A stretch of DNA of 9,723 nucleotides from an uncultured Peptococcaceae bacterium (lineage in GTDB: Bacteria; Bacillota; Peptococcia; Peptococcales; Peptococcaceae), in NCBI GenBank assembly GCA_958451915.1, contig CAUDRX010000081.1, forward strand, positions 1 through 9,723, given 5' to 3'. A program made the translations under genes and the position numbers. The stretch's first letter is position 1, and each line of letters starts with the position of its first letter. Shown here one piece after another: positions 1 to 7,164 of this stretch. The notes beneath the pieces are model-generated. The model had not been told where the DNA came from. It searched no databases and saw only the letters and a program-made list of their open reading frames with translations.

Positions 1-11
1 CTCCTCTTATT

Positions 12-53
12 GTAAACGTTCTGTTAAGCATGCGCAAGTTTTCGGTAAACGTT
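12..53. repeat. Pair of GTAAACGTT direct repeats upstream of the LysR promoter
   Basis: The nine-base word GTAAACGTT occurs at 12-20 and again at 45-53, 33 bp apart, about three helical turns. The second copy sits inside the palindrome AAACGTTT (47-54). Both lie upstream of the LysR-gene -35 box and between it and a possible divergent gene off the left edge, where LysR-type regulators usually bind. Operator function is inference; the repeat itself is directly visible. Confidence 0.45.
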
Positions 54-83
54 TATTCTTTCAACAGATACGGTCATTCGCTA

Positions 84-111
84 TTGACAACCAACCCTAT
101 GGCGCTATAAT
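84..111 (+). promoter_or_regulatory. Sigma-70 promoter for the LysR (and possibly trkAH) transcript
   Basis: TTGACA at 84-89 and TATAAT at 106-111 are both perfect consensus hexamers with a 16-bp spacer. Transcription would start near base 118, leaving a leader of about 48 bases before the LysR start codon. The spacer is one base shorter than the optimum. This is the best promoter in the window and suggests substantial basal expression unless it is repressed. Confidence 0.85.
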
Positions 112-151
112 AAGGGTGATTTTTTTATCAGCTTTTGTAAAATCACGCCGC

Positions 152-160
152 AAAGGAGGT
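152..160 (+). promoter_or_regulatory. Strong ribosome binding site deciding the LysR start
   Basis: AAAGGAGGT lies five bases before the ATG at 166. It is an almost perfect anti-16S complement and fixes the start codon. Confidence 0.85.
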
Positions 161-165
161 TCATC

Positions 166-1083
166 ATGCGGATCGAACAGCTCGAATACTTCCTTCAGGT
201 CGCCAATTACGGCTCGCTGTCACTGACAGCGAAAAAGATCAACGTCGGCCAGCCAACGCTCTCTGCGGCTATCGCCGGCTTCGAAAAAGAGGTGGGGCGG
301 CCGCTCTTCCGCCGTACACGGCGCGGCATGGAACTGACAGCTTTTGGCCGGGAGATCCTGCCGCTTGTCGAAAAGACCGTCGACGATTATTACGACATTC
401 GAAAGAAGGCTGGTTTCGCCATGCCGGCGAACCTGCACATCTATCTGCAGGCCACCAACTTTACCAGCGGCGTGTTCAACGAAGCCCTCTTCCATACCCG
501 CAGCATGTTCCCGGATGTCTCTTTCACCCTGCGGCACGGACTGATCAGCGATGTGCTGCATGACATCTCGGACAACACAGCCTCCATCGGCCTTTCCGCA
601 GCCCTTGACTTTAACCTCAGCCGACACCGGGAATACGCCAACAGTCTCAATCTGCGCCTGATGCCGCAGTATAATGACAACCTCTGTCTCTTTGTCAAGA
701 GCGGTGGATATTTTCAGTCGCTGACGAGCATAAGGCTCAACCATCTGCCCTGCAAGCAGCCTTTGTGTGTGCCGCGTGATCTCACCGACTACGGCTTTGT
801 CAAATCTCAGAGCCGCTGGACCGATCTGCCGCGTCATCTGGTCTTTCAGGACGCTGCGAGCCTCTTCCAGTATGTCTACCGCACCGACGGTATCGGCATC
901 ACAAGTGTGCTCACAGCCCGCCTCAACTCACTTTTTACCAGCGGGCTCCTGAAAACTGTCACGCTCACAGACACCCCGGTCAATCTCGTCCACTATCTCA
1001 CCTATCCGATGGGCCAGGACCTTTCCGATGTGGAAGCAGACATCATCCAGCAAACAGAAACCTTTTACGAACATCTGAACTAA
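166..1083 (+). CDS. LysR-type transcriptional regulator
   Basis: A 305-residue protein, the usual LysR-family length. The N-terminal winged helix-turn-helix spans about residues 1-60, opening MRIEQLEYFLQVANYGSLS, with the helix-turn-helix core around residues 17-40 (TAKKINVGQPTLSAAI). A linker helix follows to about residue 90. The effector-binding domain then begins near PANLHIYLQATN, with the periplasmic-binding-protein-like fold known for this family. A consensus promoter and strong ribosome binding site precede it. The trkA start is 58 bases downstream with no clear terminator between them, so co-transcription is plausible. LysR regulators often control a divergent neighbour, and a minus-strand Shine-Dalgarno-like sequence at bases 1-10 hints at such a gene outside the window. 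The ligand and target cannot be read from sequence. Confidence 0.93.
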   Translation: MRIEQLEYFLQVANYGSLSLTAKKINVGQPTLSAAIAGFEKEVGRPLFRRTRRGMELTAFGREILPLVEKTVDDYYDIRKKAGFAMPANLHIYLQATNFTSGVFNEALFHTRSMFPDVSFTLRHGLISDVLHDISDNTASIGLSAALDFNLSRHREYANSLNLRLMPQYNDNLCLFVKSGGYFQSLTSIRLNHLPCKQPLCVPRDLTDYGFVKSQSRWTDLPRHLVFQDAASLFQYVYRTDGIGITSVLTARLNSLFTSGLLKTVTLTDTPVNLVHYLTYPMGQDLSDVEADIIQQTETFYEHLN

Positions 1084-1129
1084 AAACACCGCCAGACCGG
1101 CGCAGGCACTCAGCCGCCCGGCTGACAAT

Positions 1130-1135
1130 GGGAGG
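1130..1135 (+). promoter_or_regulatory. Ribosome binding site of trkA
   Basis: GGGAGG is six bases before the ATG at 1142 and supports that start. In the LysR-trkA gap the only dyad is a weak hairpin (CAGCC/GGCTG, about 1110-1123) with no T-run, so it is not a convincing terminator. Confidence 0.7.
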
Positions 1136-1141
1136 AACACC

Positions 1142-2518
1142 ATGCATATCGTTATCGTTGGGGTCGGCAAGATCGGCAGCATCATCTGCCGGGAACTGGC
1201 CGATGAGCACGAAGTGGTCGTCATCGAACAGGACGGCGACAAGCTCGAATCGTTCATCAACAGTACCGATGTCACCGGCATCGTCGGCAACGGCGTCGAT
1301 GTAGACGCCCTGAACAGCGCCGACACTGCACACTGCGATGTCTTCATTGCCGTCACTGCAGAAGATGAGATCAACATCATCTCCTGCATCTTCGCCAAGC
1401 AACTCGGCGCCCGTTATACCATCGCCCGCATCCGCGAACATGAATACACGGCGCACCAGGCCTTTATCAAGGAGAGCATCGGGATCGATGCCATCATCAA
1501 CCCGGAACGCGAATCGGCCCGGCAGATCACCAGCCTCCTGCGCTTTCCGACAACAACCCGCGTCGAATCTTTTGTCCACGGCAAGATCAACATCATCGAA
1601 TACCCACTGCCAGCCGGTCATCCTTTCGTAGGCCAGACCCTGATCGAATTCCAGGACCAGTTCAAAGAACACATCCTCGTCTGCATCGTTGAGCGCGGCG
1701 GCCAGGCCATTATCCCAAGAGGGAACTTCGTGCTGGAAGCCGGCGACATCATCCATGTCAGCGGCACCAGCGCTGAGCTCCTGCGCTTCTTCCGCCTCGA
1801 CGGCCATGGCAATAAGTTCCATCGTATCAAGAATGTGATGATCATCGGAGCCGGCCGCCTCACTCACTACCTTCTGCGTGAGATCGAACAGGGCACGATC
1901 AAATACCGCATCAAGGTCCTCGAGAACAACCGCCGTGCCGCCGAGACCATTGCGCGCCTGCATCCTGACGTCGATGTTGTCTTCGCCGACGGCTCCAACT
2001 ATCGCCACCTCGAGGAAGAAGGCATCGCCAATTTCGACTGTCTCATTGCCCTCACCGGCATCGACGAAGAAAACATCCTCATCTGTATGTATGCCCATAA
2101 GCGCGGACTGCACGATTACATCGCCAAGGTCAACCGCACCCAGCTTCTGGAGATCCTCGGTGAAGACCGCCTCAAAGCCGTCATCACGCCCGGCAACATC
2201 ATCGCAGACACCATCCTGCGCCTGATCCGTGCCGTTATCGACACCCGCGGCAAAGACGTCGAAGCCCTCTACCGCCTCGCCGAAGGACAGGTCGAGGCGC
2301 TGCAGTTCCGTGTGCCGGACGATTCCCGGATCATCGGCAGAAAACTCATGGAGTTGCCGATCAAGCCCGACATCCTCATCGCTGCTGCCATCACCAAAGA
2401 CGGTGCCCATCTCGCACCAAGCGGCCAGACCGTCTTCAACGCTGGTGATATGATCATCGTCACCACCACCGACCACAGTCTTCGCAGCATCGACGATATT
2501 CTCGCGAAGAAGGGGTGA
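1142..2518 (+). CDS. trkA: Trk system K+ uptake regulatory subunit TrkA
   Basis: A 458-residue soluble protein with the duplicated RCK layout of TrkA. The first Rossmann domain starts at residue 1 with a GxGxxG nucleotide-binding loop (VGVGKIG) and the acidic end of strand 2 (VVVIEQD). An RCK_C domain follows around residues 140-225. A second Rossmann-like domain starts near residue 233 (NVMIIGAGRLTHYLL), and a final RCK_C domain runs from about 375 to the end. Family knowledge: TrkA forms a ring under TrkH, binds NAD(H) or ATP/ADP, and gates K+ flux. In the second domain the third glycine of GxGxxG is replaced by threonine, so that site may bind nucleotide weakly or not at all. The gene is followed after four bases by trkH, as expected for subunits of one complex. 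Confidence 0.95.
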   Translation: MHIVIVGVGKIGSIICRELADEHEVVVIEQDGDKLESFINSTDVTGIVGNGVDVDALNSADTAHCDVFIAVTAEDEINIISCIFAKQLGARYTIARIREHEYTAHQAFIKESIGIDAIINPERESARQITSLLRFPTTTRVESFVHGKINIIEYPLPAGHPFVGQTLIEFQDQFKEHILVCIVERGGQAIIPRGNFVLEAGDIIHVSGTSAELLRFFRLDGHGNKFHRIKNVMIIGAGRLTHYLLREIEQGTIKYRIKVLENNRRAAETIARLHPDVDVVFADGSNYRHLEEEGIANFDCLIALTGIDEENILICMYAHKRGLHDYIAKVNRTQLLEILGEDRLKAVITPGNIIADTILRLIRAVIDTRGKDVEALYRLAEGQVEALQFRVPDDSRIIGRKLMELPIKPDILIAAAITKDGAHLAPSGQTVFNAGDMIIVTTTDHSLRSIDDILAKKG

Positions 2519-2522
2519 GACG

Positions 2523-3968
2523 ATGAACCGCCGTATGGTATTGTATGTCACCGGCCGCGTTACCTTCGTCGTCGGCCTGCTCATGATCCTGCCCATCCTC
2601 GTCGCCATCATCTACGATGAAGGCACCAACACCATCTACGCCCTGCTCCAGGCCATGGTCGCCACCATGGCTGTCGGCGCTGCCATGGCTGCACGCCCGC
2701 CAAAGCGCCGCTCCATCTATGTGCGCGAAGGCCTGGCGATCACCGGACTTTCCTGGATCATGCTCGTGATCTTCGGCAGCCTGCCTTATCTTTTCACCGG
2801 CGCCATCCCAGCCATCCCAGATGCCATTTTTGAGACCGCGTCCGGCTTTACCACCACCGGCTCGAGCATCCTCTCGGAGATTGAGGCACTGCCGCACTCT
2901 GTGCTCTTCTGGCGCAACTTTACGGTCTTCATCGGCGGGATGGGTGTGCTCGTCTTTGCCGTAGCACTCCTGCCAAAGTCCTCCAGCGACGACATCTATC
3001 TCCTCAAATCCGAGATGCCCGGCCCGACCTTCGACAAAGTGCTCTCACGCATCCGCACCATTGCCCGGGTCTTTTATATCATCTATGCTGTGCTCACTGT
3101 TGTGCTCATCGCCTTTCTCATGGCTGCCGGCATGTCGCCCTTTGACGCCATCGTGCATGCCTTTGCCACAGCCGGCACTGGCGGGTTCTCGAATAAAAAC
3201 ACCTCCATTGCCGCTTTCGAATCCGTGCCGATCGAACTTATCCTCTCCTTCGGCATGCTCATCTTCTCGGTCAATTTCAATCTCTATTTCTATGCCCTGC
3301 GCGGACGCTGGCGGGATGCCATCAGGAGCGATGAGCTGCGCTGGTTCATCGTGATCGTCCTGGCTGCAACAGCTGCCATCACCTTCAACATCCTGCCAAC
3401 CTACGACAGTCTCTGGATCTGCATCAAAGACGTCTTCTTCAACGTCTCCACCATCATCTCCACCACCGGCTTCGGTACTGTCGACTTCTGTCAGTGGCCG
3501 ATGTTCAGCCAGCTCGTGCTGCTCATCCTCATGTTCATCGGCGGCTGTGCCGGTTCCACCGCCGGCGGGCTCAAGATCAGCCGCGTCATCGCCCTCGTCA
3601 AGATGGGCGGAAAAAAGCTCCGCCAGGCCATCAATCCAAAGCGTGTCGGCGTTATCGTCTATGAGGGCAAACCGATGGAAGAGCGTACCCAAAACGACAT
3701 CGCGCTCTATTTCATTCTCTACGTCATCACCTTCATGCTCCTCGTTGTGCTGATCTCTTTCGAAAACCTCGACTTTGCCACCACCTTCAGCGCCGTTGCC
3801 ACCACCTTCAACAACGTTGGCCCCGGCCTTGGGAGCATCGGTCCGACCGGCAATTTTGGCGACTTCAGCGGCTTCTCCAAGTTTGTCCTCTCCTTCGGCA
3901 TGGTCTGCGGCCGTCTCGAGATCATGCCCCTCATCCTGCTCTTCGCCCCAAGCACCTGGCGTGCCTGA
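2523..3968 (+). CDS. trkH: Trk-type K+ channel/transporter membrane subunit TrkH
   Basis: A 481-residue integral membrane protein, close to the usual TrkH length. All four pore loops are recognisable, each with its selectivity-filter glycine: GFTTTGSS near residues 108-115, TAGTGGF near 216-222, STTGFGT near 313-319 and NNVGPGLG near 430-437. The conserved GGCAGSTAGGLK stretch (about 340-351) and the C-terminal GRLEIMPLILLF (about 463-474) are also present. It moves K+ across the cytoplasmic membrane together with TrkA. The ATG is four bases after the trkA stop, and AGGGG inside the end of trkA (2511-2515) serves as ribosome binding site, so translation is probably coupled. The gene looks intact and is closed by a strong terminator. 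Confidence 0.95.
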   Translation: MNRRMVLYVTGRVTFVVGLLMILPILVAIIYDEGTNTIYALLQAMVATMAVGAAMAARPPKRRSIYVREGLAITGLSWIMLVIFGSLPYLFTGAIPAIPDAIFETASGFTTTGSSILSEIEALPHSVLFWRNFTVFIGGMGVLVFAVALLPKSSSDDIYLLKSEMPGPTFDKVLSRIRTIARVFYIIYAVLTVVLIAFLMAAGMSPFDAIVHAFATAGTGGFSNKNTSIAAFESVPIELILSFGMLIFSVNFNLYFYALRGRWRDAIRSDELRWFIVIVLAATAAITFNILPTYDSLWICIKDVFFNVSTIISTTGFGTVDFCQWPMFSQLVLLILMFIGGCAGSTAGGLKISRVIALVKMGGKKLRQAINPKRVGVIVYEGKPMEERTQNDIALYFILYVITFMLLVVLISFENLDFATTFSAVATTFNNVGPGLGSIGPTGNFGDFSGFSKFVLSFGMVCGRLEIMPLILLFAPSTWRA

Positions 3969-4005
3969 GCGATGCGCGCGCTGTCAACAGGGCAGTGAAC
4001 TTTCT

Positions 4006-4043
4006 CAGACAGCAGCTTTCGGGCTGCTGCCTGTTTTTTTTTT
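4006..4043 (+). terminator. Rho-independent terminator of the LysR-trkA-trkH block
   Basis: Arms at 4006-4016 (CAGACAGCAGC) and 4023-4033 (GCTGCTGCCTG) pair with one mismatch around a six-base loop. Ten T residues follow at 4034-4043. It begins 38 bases after the trkH stop. Confidence 0.9.
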
Positions 4044-4166
4044 GCGATAATATCCCCCGCCGTATTTTTACCGACACCACGACATCAGACGTTCTCTTCA
4101 GCAAAGGAGAAGACCGCCTGCGCCTTCCCTGCGGTCAATGCCTGTCCACGCTGGATCGGCACAGGA
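4044..4166. other. Non-coding gap with several small dyads
   Basis: No convincing gene lies between the trkH terminator and the long inverted repeat. Three short dyads occur in a row: TTCTC/GAGAA (4092-4111), GACCGC/GCGGTC (4112-4136) and CCTGT/ACAGG (4141-4165). Stems of this size can arise by chance. No clear promoter was found, so a small RNA is only a possibility. Confidence 0.3.
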
Positions 4167-4218
4167 AAAGCGCCCTTTATGAGAGGCAGTGATCACTGTC
4201 CCTCATAAAGGGCGCTTT
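4167..4218. terminator. Long inverted repeat, probable terminator of the DUF4125 gene
   Basis: Bases 4167-4183 are the exact reverse complement of 4202-4218 (core GCGCCCTTTATGAG). After one mismatch, the inner part 4185-4200 pairs almost perfectly, giving a 52-base near-palindrome. On the minus strand it begins 41 bases after the DUF4125 stop and ends in a short run of four T residues, which suits a terminator. On the plus strand the T-tract is only three bases. Its length exceeds what termination needs. Confidence 0.65.
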
Positions 4219-4258
4219 GAGCATTGTCACGCAGGGTGTTCTTTTACAGAAAAGCTGA

Positions 4259-4876
4259 CTATCGACTGCGCTGCGCGGCTTCCGCTTCTGCCAGGGAGAC
4301 ATAGCCATACGCCTTCGCCGTCGCTTCCATGGTCAGGATCGCCAGGTTCCCGCCTGCCGCATCCAGCTCTTCTGTGAACGCCCGCAAAAGTCTGAGCGTC
4401 GGCAGGGAATATGTTTTCAGTTCTCCCCGCAGATAGGTTTCAAAAGATGTATCCACAAAAGTATCCTCTGTACTTCGCTGAGCGCGGCCTGCATGCCCCA
4501 GATGCGGATACCGGGCACAAAATGCCGCCCGCCATCGGAGCTGCTGAGCAACGATCTGCTCGATCAGCGCCAGCGCTTCCTCCGGGATCACCGGCAGCAG
4601 TCCGCGGAGAGCCGTAAACGCCTGTGGATCGGTATTTTCCATCATCCATGCATATTTCTCCGCGATAAGGTTGTGCCCCGCTGCTTCCGCCCGGGCCAGA
4701 TCTGCCGCATAGCTGTCGATGAGCGCTTCCGGCCAGGGTGCAAACTGACTGGCACGCATGATAAAGAACGTCCGCCGGTCATCCTGGCAGGCCGCACGGC
4801 CGCCCTCATTGTGGACCTGCTGAAAGAGCCGCCATTCGGTCTCGACCAGCTGCGTCTTTTTTTCTTCCAAGGTCAT
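4259..4876 (-). CDS. DUF4125 family protein
   Basis: A 205-residue soluble protein without signal peptide or membrane segments. I recognise it as DUF4125 from the N-terminal block ETEWRLFQQVHNEGGRAACQ (residues 12-31), the following DDRRTFFIMRASQF (32-45), and the C-terminal block DTSFETYLRGELKTYSLPTL (142-161). The family has no established biochemical role that I can name. The reading frame stays open upstream to 5092, but that extension is not family-like. The chosen ATG at 4876 has a good ribosome binding site, GGAAGGGG, nine bases before it. The gene stands alone, divergent from a LysR fragment whose open frame starts 22 bases away, so its promoter would have to lie inside that fragment. 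I saw no obvious -35/-10 pair there. Confidence 0.85.
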   Translation of the reverse strand: MTLEEKKTQLVETEWRLFQQVHNEGGRAACQDDRRTFFIMRASQFAPWPEALIDSYAADLARAEAAGHNLIAEKYAWMMENTDPQAFTALRGLLPVIPEEALALIEQIVAQQLRWRAAFCARYPHLGHAGRAQRSTEDTFVDTSFETYLRGELKTYSLPTLRLLRAFTEELDAAGGNLAILTMEATAKAYGYVSLAEAEAAQRSR

Positions 4877-4898
4877 CGCATTACGCCCCTTCCATGAT

Positions 4899-5579
4899 AT
4901 GACAACGTCTGAGCTGCGGATCCCCGATACGCGCCTGGACCTCCCATGCATGCGGCTCCAGGAAATCCACATCCAGACCAGTGAGCTGCTGGCGCTTGAG
5001 CTCAAGAACCAAAAGATCCTGCCGGCACTCGAAAAAGGTGTGATCTCCATCGGCATCATATCGGTCCTTCCAGACGAAGAAGCCGATTTCAAACGCCAGT
5101 GCCAGAACCGGAAACTGATCGCCCATGAACTCTATGTCGACCGGCTGGATGTCTTTACTGACCATGCGTCTCCGCTGACACAGCTCGACTGCCTTACGAC
5201 ACGGGACCTTTCTGATGAATCCCTGGCGCTCTATCCTGAGCAGGACGACACCATCGCCGGGCCCTATTACTCCAGGTTTTTCAACAACGGCAAATTCTAC
5301 CACCTCAGCAGCCTCAACAATATCCTGCAGGTCATCGAGAGCGGCCGTGCCGTCGGCATCTTTCCAAAGATCATGGTAGAGAACAGCCCTCAGGCCCGCT
5401 CCGGCCATATCGTCGCCTTACCGCTGTGTGATTATCAGATGCCGCTCACCTATTATCTTGTCACACGGGACGGCGATCCCCATTACGGGGCTCAGAAAAA
5501 GGTTGCTGATACGATCATCGATATCTGTGCCTACTACACCCACCTTTCACCTGCCGAAAATCCCACAGACGAAACCTGA
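4899..5579 (+). pseudogene. LysR-type regulator fragment: effector-binding domain only, no HTH
   Basis: The 226-residue frame resembles the C-terminal two thirds of a LysR-type regulator. Residues from about 22 (EIHIQTSELLALELKNQ) correspond to the region after the first strand and helix of the effector domain. The later LSSLNNILQVIESGRAVGIF segment matches the usual domain pattern, and the C-terminus aligns in style with the intact LysR gene at the left of the window. The winged helix-turn-helix, linker helix and start of the effector domain, about 110 residues, are missing. The space where they should be is occupied by the DUF4125 gene on the other strand. The frame is open from 4824 but the first ATG is 4899, with no ribosome binding site I can see. 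I therefore favour a 5'-truncated relic. A translated HTH-less effector-domain protein is the alternative. Confidence 0.7.
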
Positions 5580-5598
5580 CGCATTACTGCGCACACAA

Positions 5599-5638
5599 AA
5601 ACGCCGCCAGTTCTCTCATGAGAGAACTGGCGGCGTTT
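5599..5638. terminator. Bidirectional terminator, 40-bp perfect palindrome
   Basis: Bases 5599-5618 are the exact reverse complement of 5619-5638 (core CGCCGCCAGTTCTCT). It lies between the convergent LysR fragment and permease gene. The minus strand exits into five T residues and the plus strand into three, so it mainly terminates the permease transcript. Confidence 0.85.
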
Positions 5639-5657
5639 GCTGTCTTATGAAAAGTGT

Positions 5658-7109
5658 TTATACCGGAAACATGAGGTTCGCGAGCGGTACACCGACGAGA
5701 CCATAGGCGATCATGACCATGATCACGCTGACAATGCCAAGGTAATACGCCCACTTTGGCGCGATCCATTCCGTATTGGCAAAGACAAGTCCGCTGCGGG
5801 AGCTGGCACCGGCGGTAGCCAGAGCGGTGGAGAGCATGACGATGCCAATGAAGGTGATGGTGATCGGGTTGGCGCCGACAAGGGTGCCAAACTGCAGGGC
5901 CACCGGCGTAAAGACGGCAAGCAGCACAACGTTGTGGATGAACTGGGTAGAGACGCCATAGAGCACGATCAATACGATGTAGAACATGACTGGCGACAGT
6001 CCCTGGACCATTGGCCCAAAGACTGCATGGATCCCCTGCACGATGCCAGCGTCTTTATTTGAGATCTCCGCGCCGATGACAGCGTTGGCGACCATGAGGA
6101 AGACGATCTGCCATGGCACGGCGTTCTGCGCAAGCTTGTCAACGCTGCAAAGTTTTTCGCCCTTGCTGCGGGCAACACCAAGAAAGACCAGGAGTGTGGC
6201 GCCGACACCGAGCAGCCCCATCTGGTTGAGCAGCCCGGTCACAGCCCAGCCTTCCGGCAGGAGGCTTGGCGCGTAGAGCAGCACGAAGTAAGCGATGAAG
6301 AAGCAAGCGCCGATCTTCTGATCGTGGGTCAGCGTGATCTTCTGCTCAGGGACCTTGTAATTCTTAAGCGGTGAAAGATCCAGGCGCATGATCTTGCCGA
6401 CGAGCAGGAACCCCAGGATCGTCACCATCGAAACGATGAACATGTAAGCGGTGTAGAGCGAATAATTGATCTGAAAGCCTTCCCCCATGAACGTATTGAG
6501 AGCGTTCAGACCAACAAGGCTCCATGGCGAGAACGGTTTGGAGAGCATCCCCAGCCCGCAGATAAAGGTGATCGCGAAACACATGTAGCTCGAGAACTTG
6601 CCCCCGCGTTCAAAACCGGCTTCATCGCAGATCTTATACATGACCGGCCAGAGCAGGAAGATCGTTGGATAGATGCTGACCATGAGCCCCAGTACATAGA
6701 TCAGGACCATAAAGACCGCGATAAAGAGCCAGGGCCGTCCCTGCATGAACCTGATACGGATAAATTTCTGGGCGATGTAGTTGTCCAGCCCGACCTTGTT
6801 GGCATAAGCGATAAAAGTCGTCAGGACAATGATGACGACAACGATCTCACTGGAAAAACCAGCGTAGAAGAATGTGCTTGCGGCCTCGCCGCTGGCCAGT
6901 GCGATGAGGACAACCGACAGGAAACTTGGGTAGATCAGATCAAGACAGATCCAGCCAAACATCAGCCCGGTAAAGATGCTCAGCACCTTCATCCCATAGG
7001 CAGTTACCGGCCCCAGCGGCGGCAGGAACCAGCCTGCGAACGACAGGATCAGCCAGATAGCGACGCGCACCCAATAACTCGCGCCGTCTTTTTTTGCAGC
7101 ATGTGACAT
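5658..7109 (-). CDS. SLC13/DASS-like (ion transporter superfamily) anion permease
   Basis: A 483-residue, very hydrophobic protein with about a dozen membrane spans, the size of SLC13/DASS carboxylate or sulfate symporters. Family-like parts include the opening GMKVLSIFTGLMFGWICLDL (39-58), LGMLSKPFSPWSLVGLNAL (186-204) and the C-terminal VSTQFIHNVVLLAVFTPVAL (386-405). These occupy the positions of the two reentrant substrate/Na+ loops. The classic Ser-Asn-Thr motifs of DASS carriers are not evident: the first loop reads SIYPTIFLLWP (145-155) and the second has IHNVV. Substrate is therefore open; a dicarboxylate or similar anion is only the family default. I chose the ATG at 7109 over an in-frame start at 7163 because GGGAGGGAG sits about five bases upstream of it. 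It is divergent from a Crp/Fnr regulator, which probably controls it. Confidence 0.82.
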   Translation of the reverse strand: MSHAAKKDGASYWVRVAIWLILSFAGWFLPPLGPVTAYGMKVLSIFTGLMFGWICLDLIYPSFLSVVLIALASGEAASTFFYAGFSSEIVVVIIVLTTFIAYANKVGLDNYIAQKFIRIRFMQGRPWLFIAVFMVLIYVLGLMVSIYPTIFLLWPVMYKICDEAGFERGGKFSSYMCFAITFICGLGMLSKPFSPWSLVGLNALNTFMGEGFQINYSLYTAYMFIVSMVTILGFLLVGKIMRLDLSPLKNYKVPEQKITLTHDQKIGACFFIAYFVLLYAPSLLPEGWAVTGLLNQMGLLGVGATLLVFLGVARSKGEKLCSVDKLAQNAVPWQIVFLMVANAVIGAEISNKDAGIVQGIHAVFGPMVQGLSPVMFYIVLIVLYGVSTQFIHNVVLLAVFTPVALQFGTLVGANPITITFIGIVMLSTALATAGASSRSGLVFANTEWIAPKWAYYLGIVSVIMVMIAYGLVGVPLANLMFPV

Positions 7110-7146
7110 GTTTTCTCCCTCCCAGACAAAACAACCTCTTTTTCTT

Positions 7147-7162
7147 TGTTGCGGGTACAACA
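7147..7162. promoter_or_regulatory. Operator-like palindrome TGTTG-N6-CAACA, copy 1
   Basis: TGTTG at 7147-7151 and CAACA at 7158-7162 flank six unpaired bases. The 5-6-5 geometry is that of Crp-family sites (E. coli CRP: TGTGA-N6-TCACA). It lies 38 bases upstream of the permease ATG, in its leader or early transcribed region. An identical-arm copy lies 62 bp away. Confidence 0.65.
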
Positions 7163-7164
7163 CC

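Noticed and set aside
220..837. 205-codon minus-strand frame inside the LysR gene
   Set aside because: Antisense shadow of a well-supported LysR gene, with no recognisable domain.
1043..2611. 522-codon open frame on the minus strand across trkA
   Set aside because: It is the antisense of trkA. Its Asp/Glu/Val-rich composition is an artefact of GC-rich codons read backwards, and the plus-strand TrkA identity is clear.
3045..3692. 215-codon minus-strand frame across trkH
   Set aside because: Antisense shadow; a His/Asp/Glu-rich mirror of membrane-protein codons.
3995..4192. 65-codon plus-strand frame after trkH
   Set aside because: It starts inside the trkH terminator region, lacks a ribosome binding site and runs into the long inverted repeat.
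4877..5092. N-terminal extension of the DUF4125 protein by 72 residues
   Set aside because: The extension is Ser/Arg-rich, overlaps the LysR fragment antisense and is unlike the family. The ATG at 4876 has a good ribosome binding site.
5637..6062. 141-codon plus-strand frame opposite the permease
   Set aside because: Asp/His/Gly-rich antisense of membrane-protein codons, with no domain.
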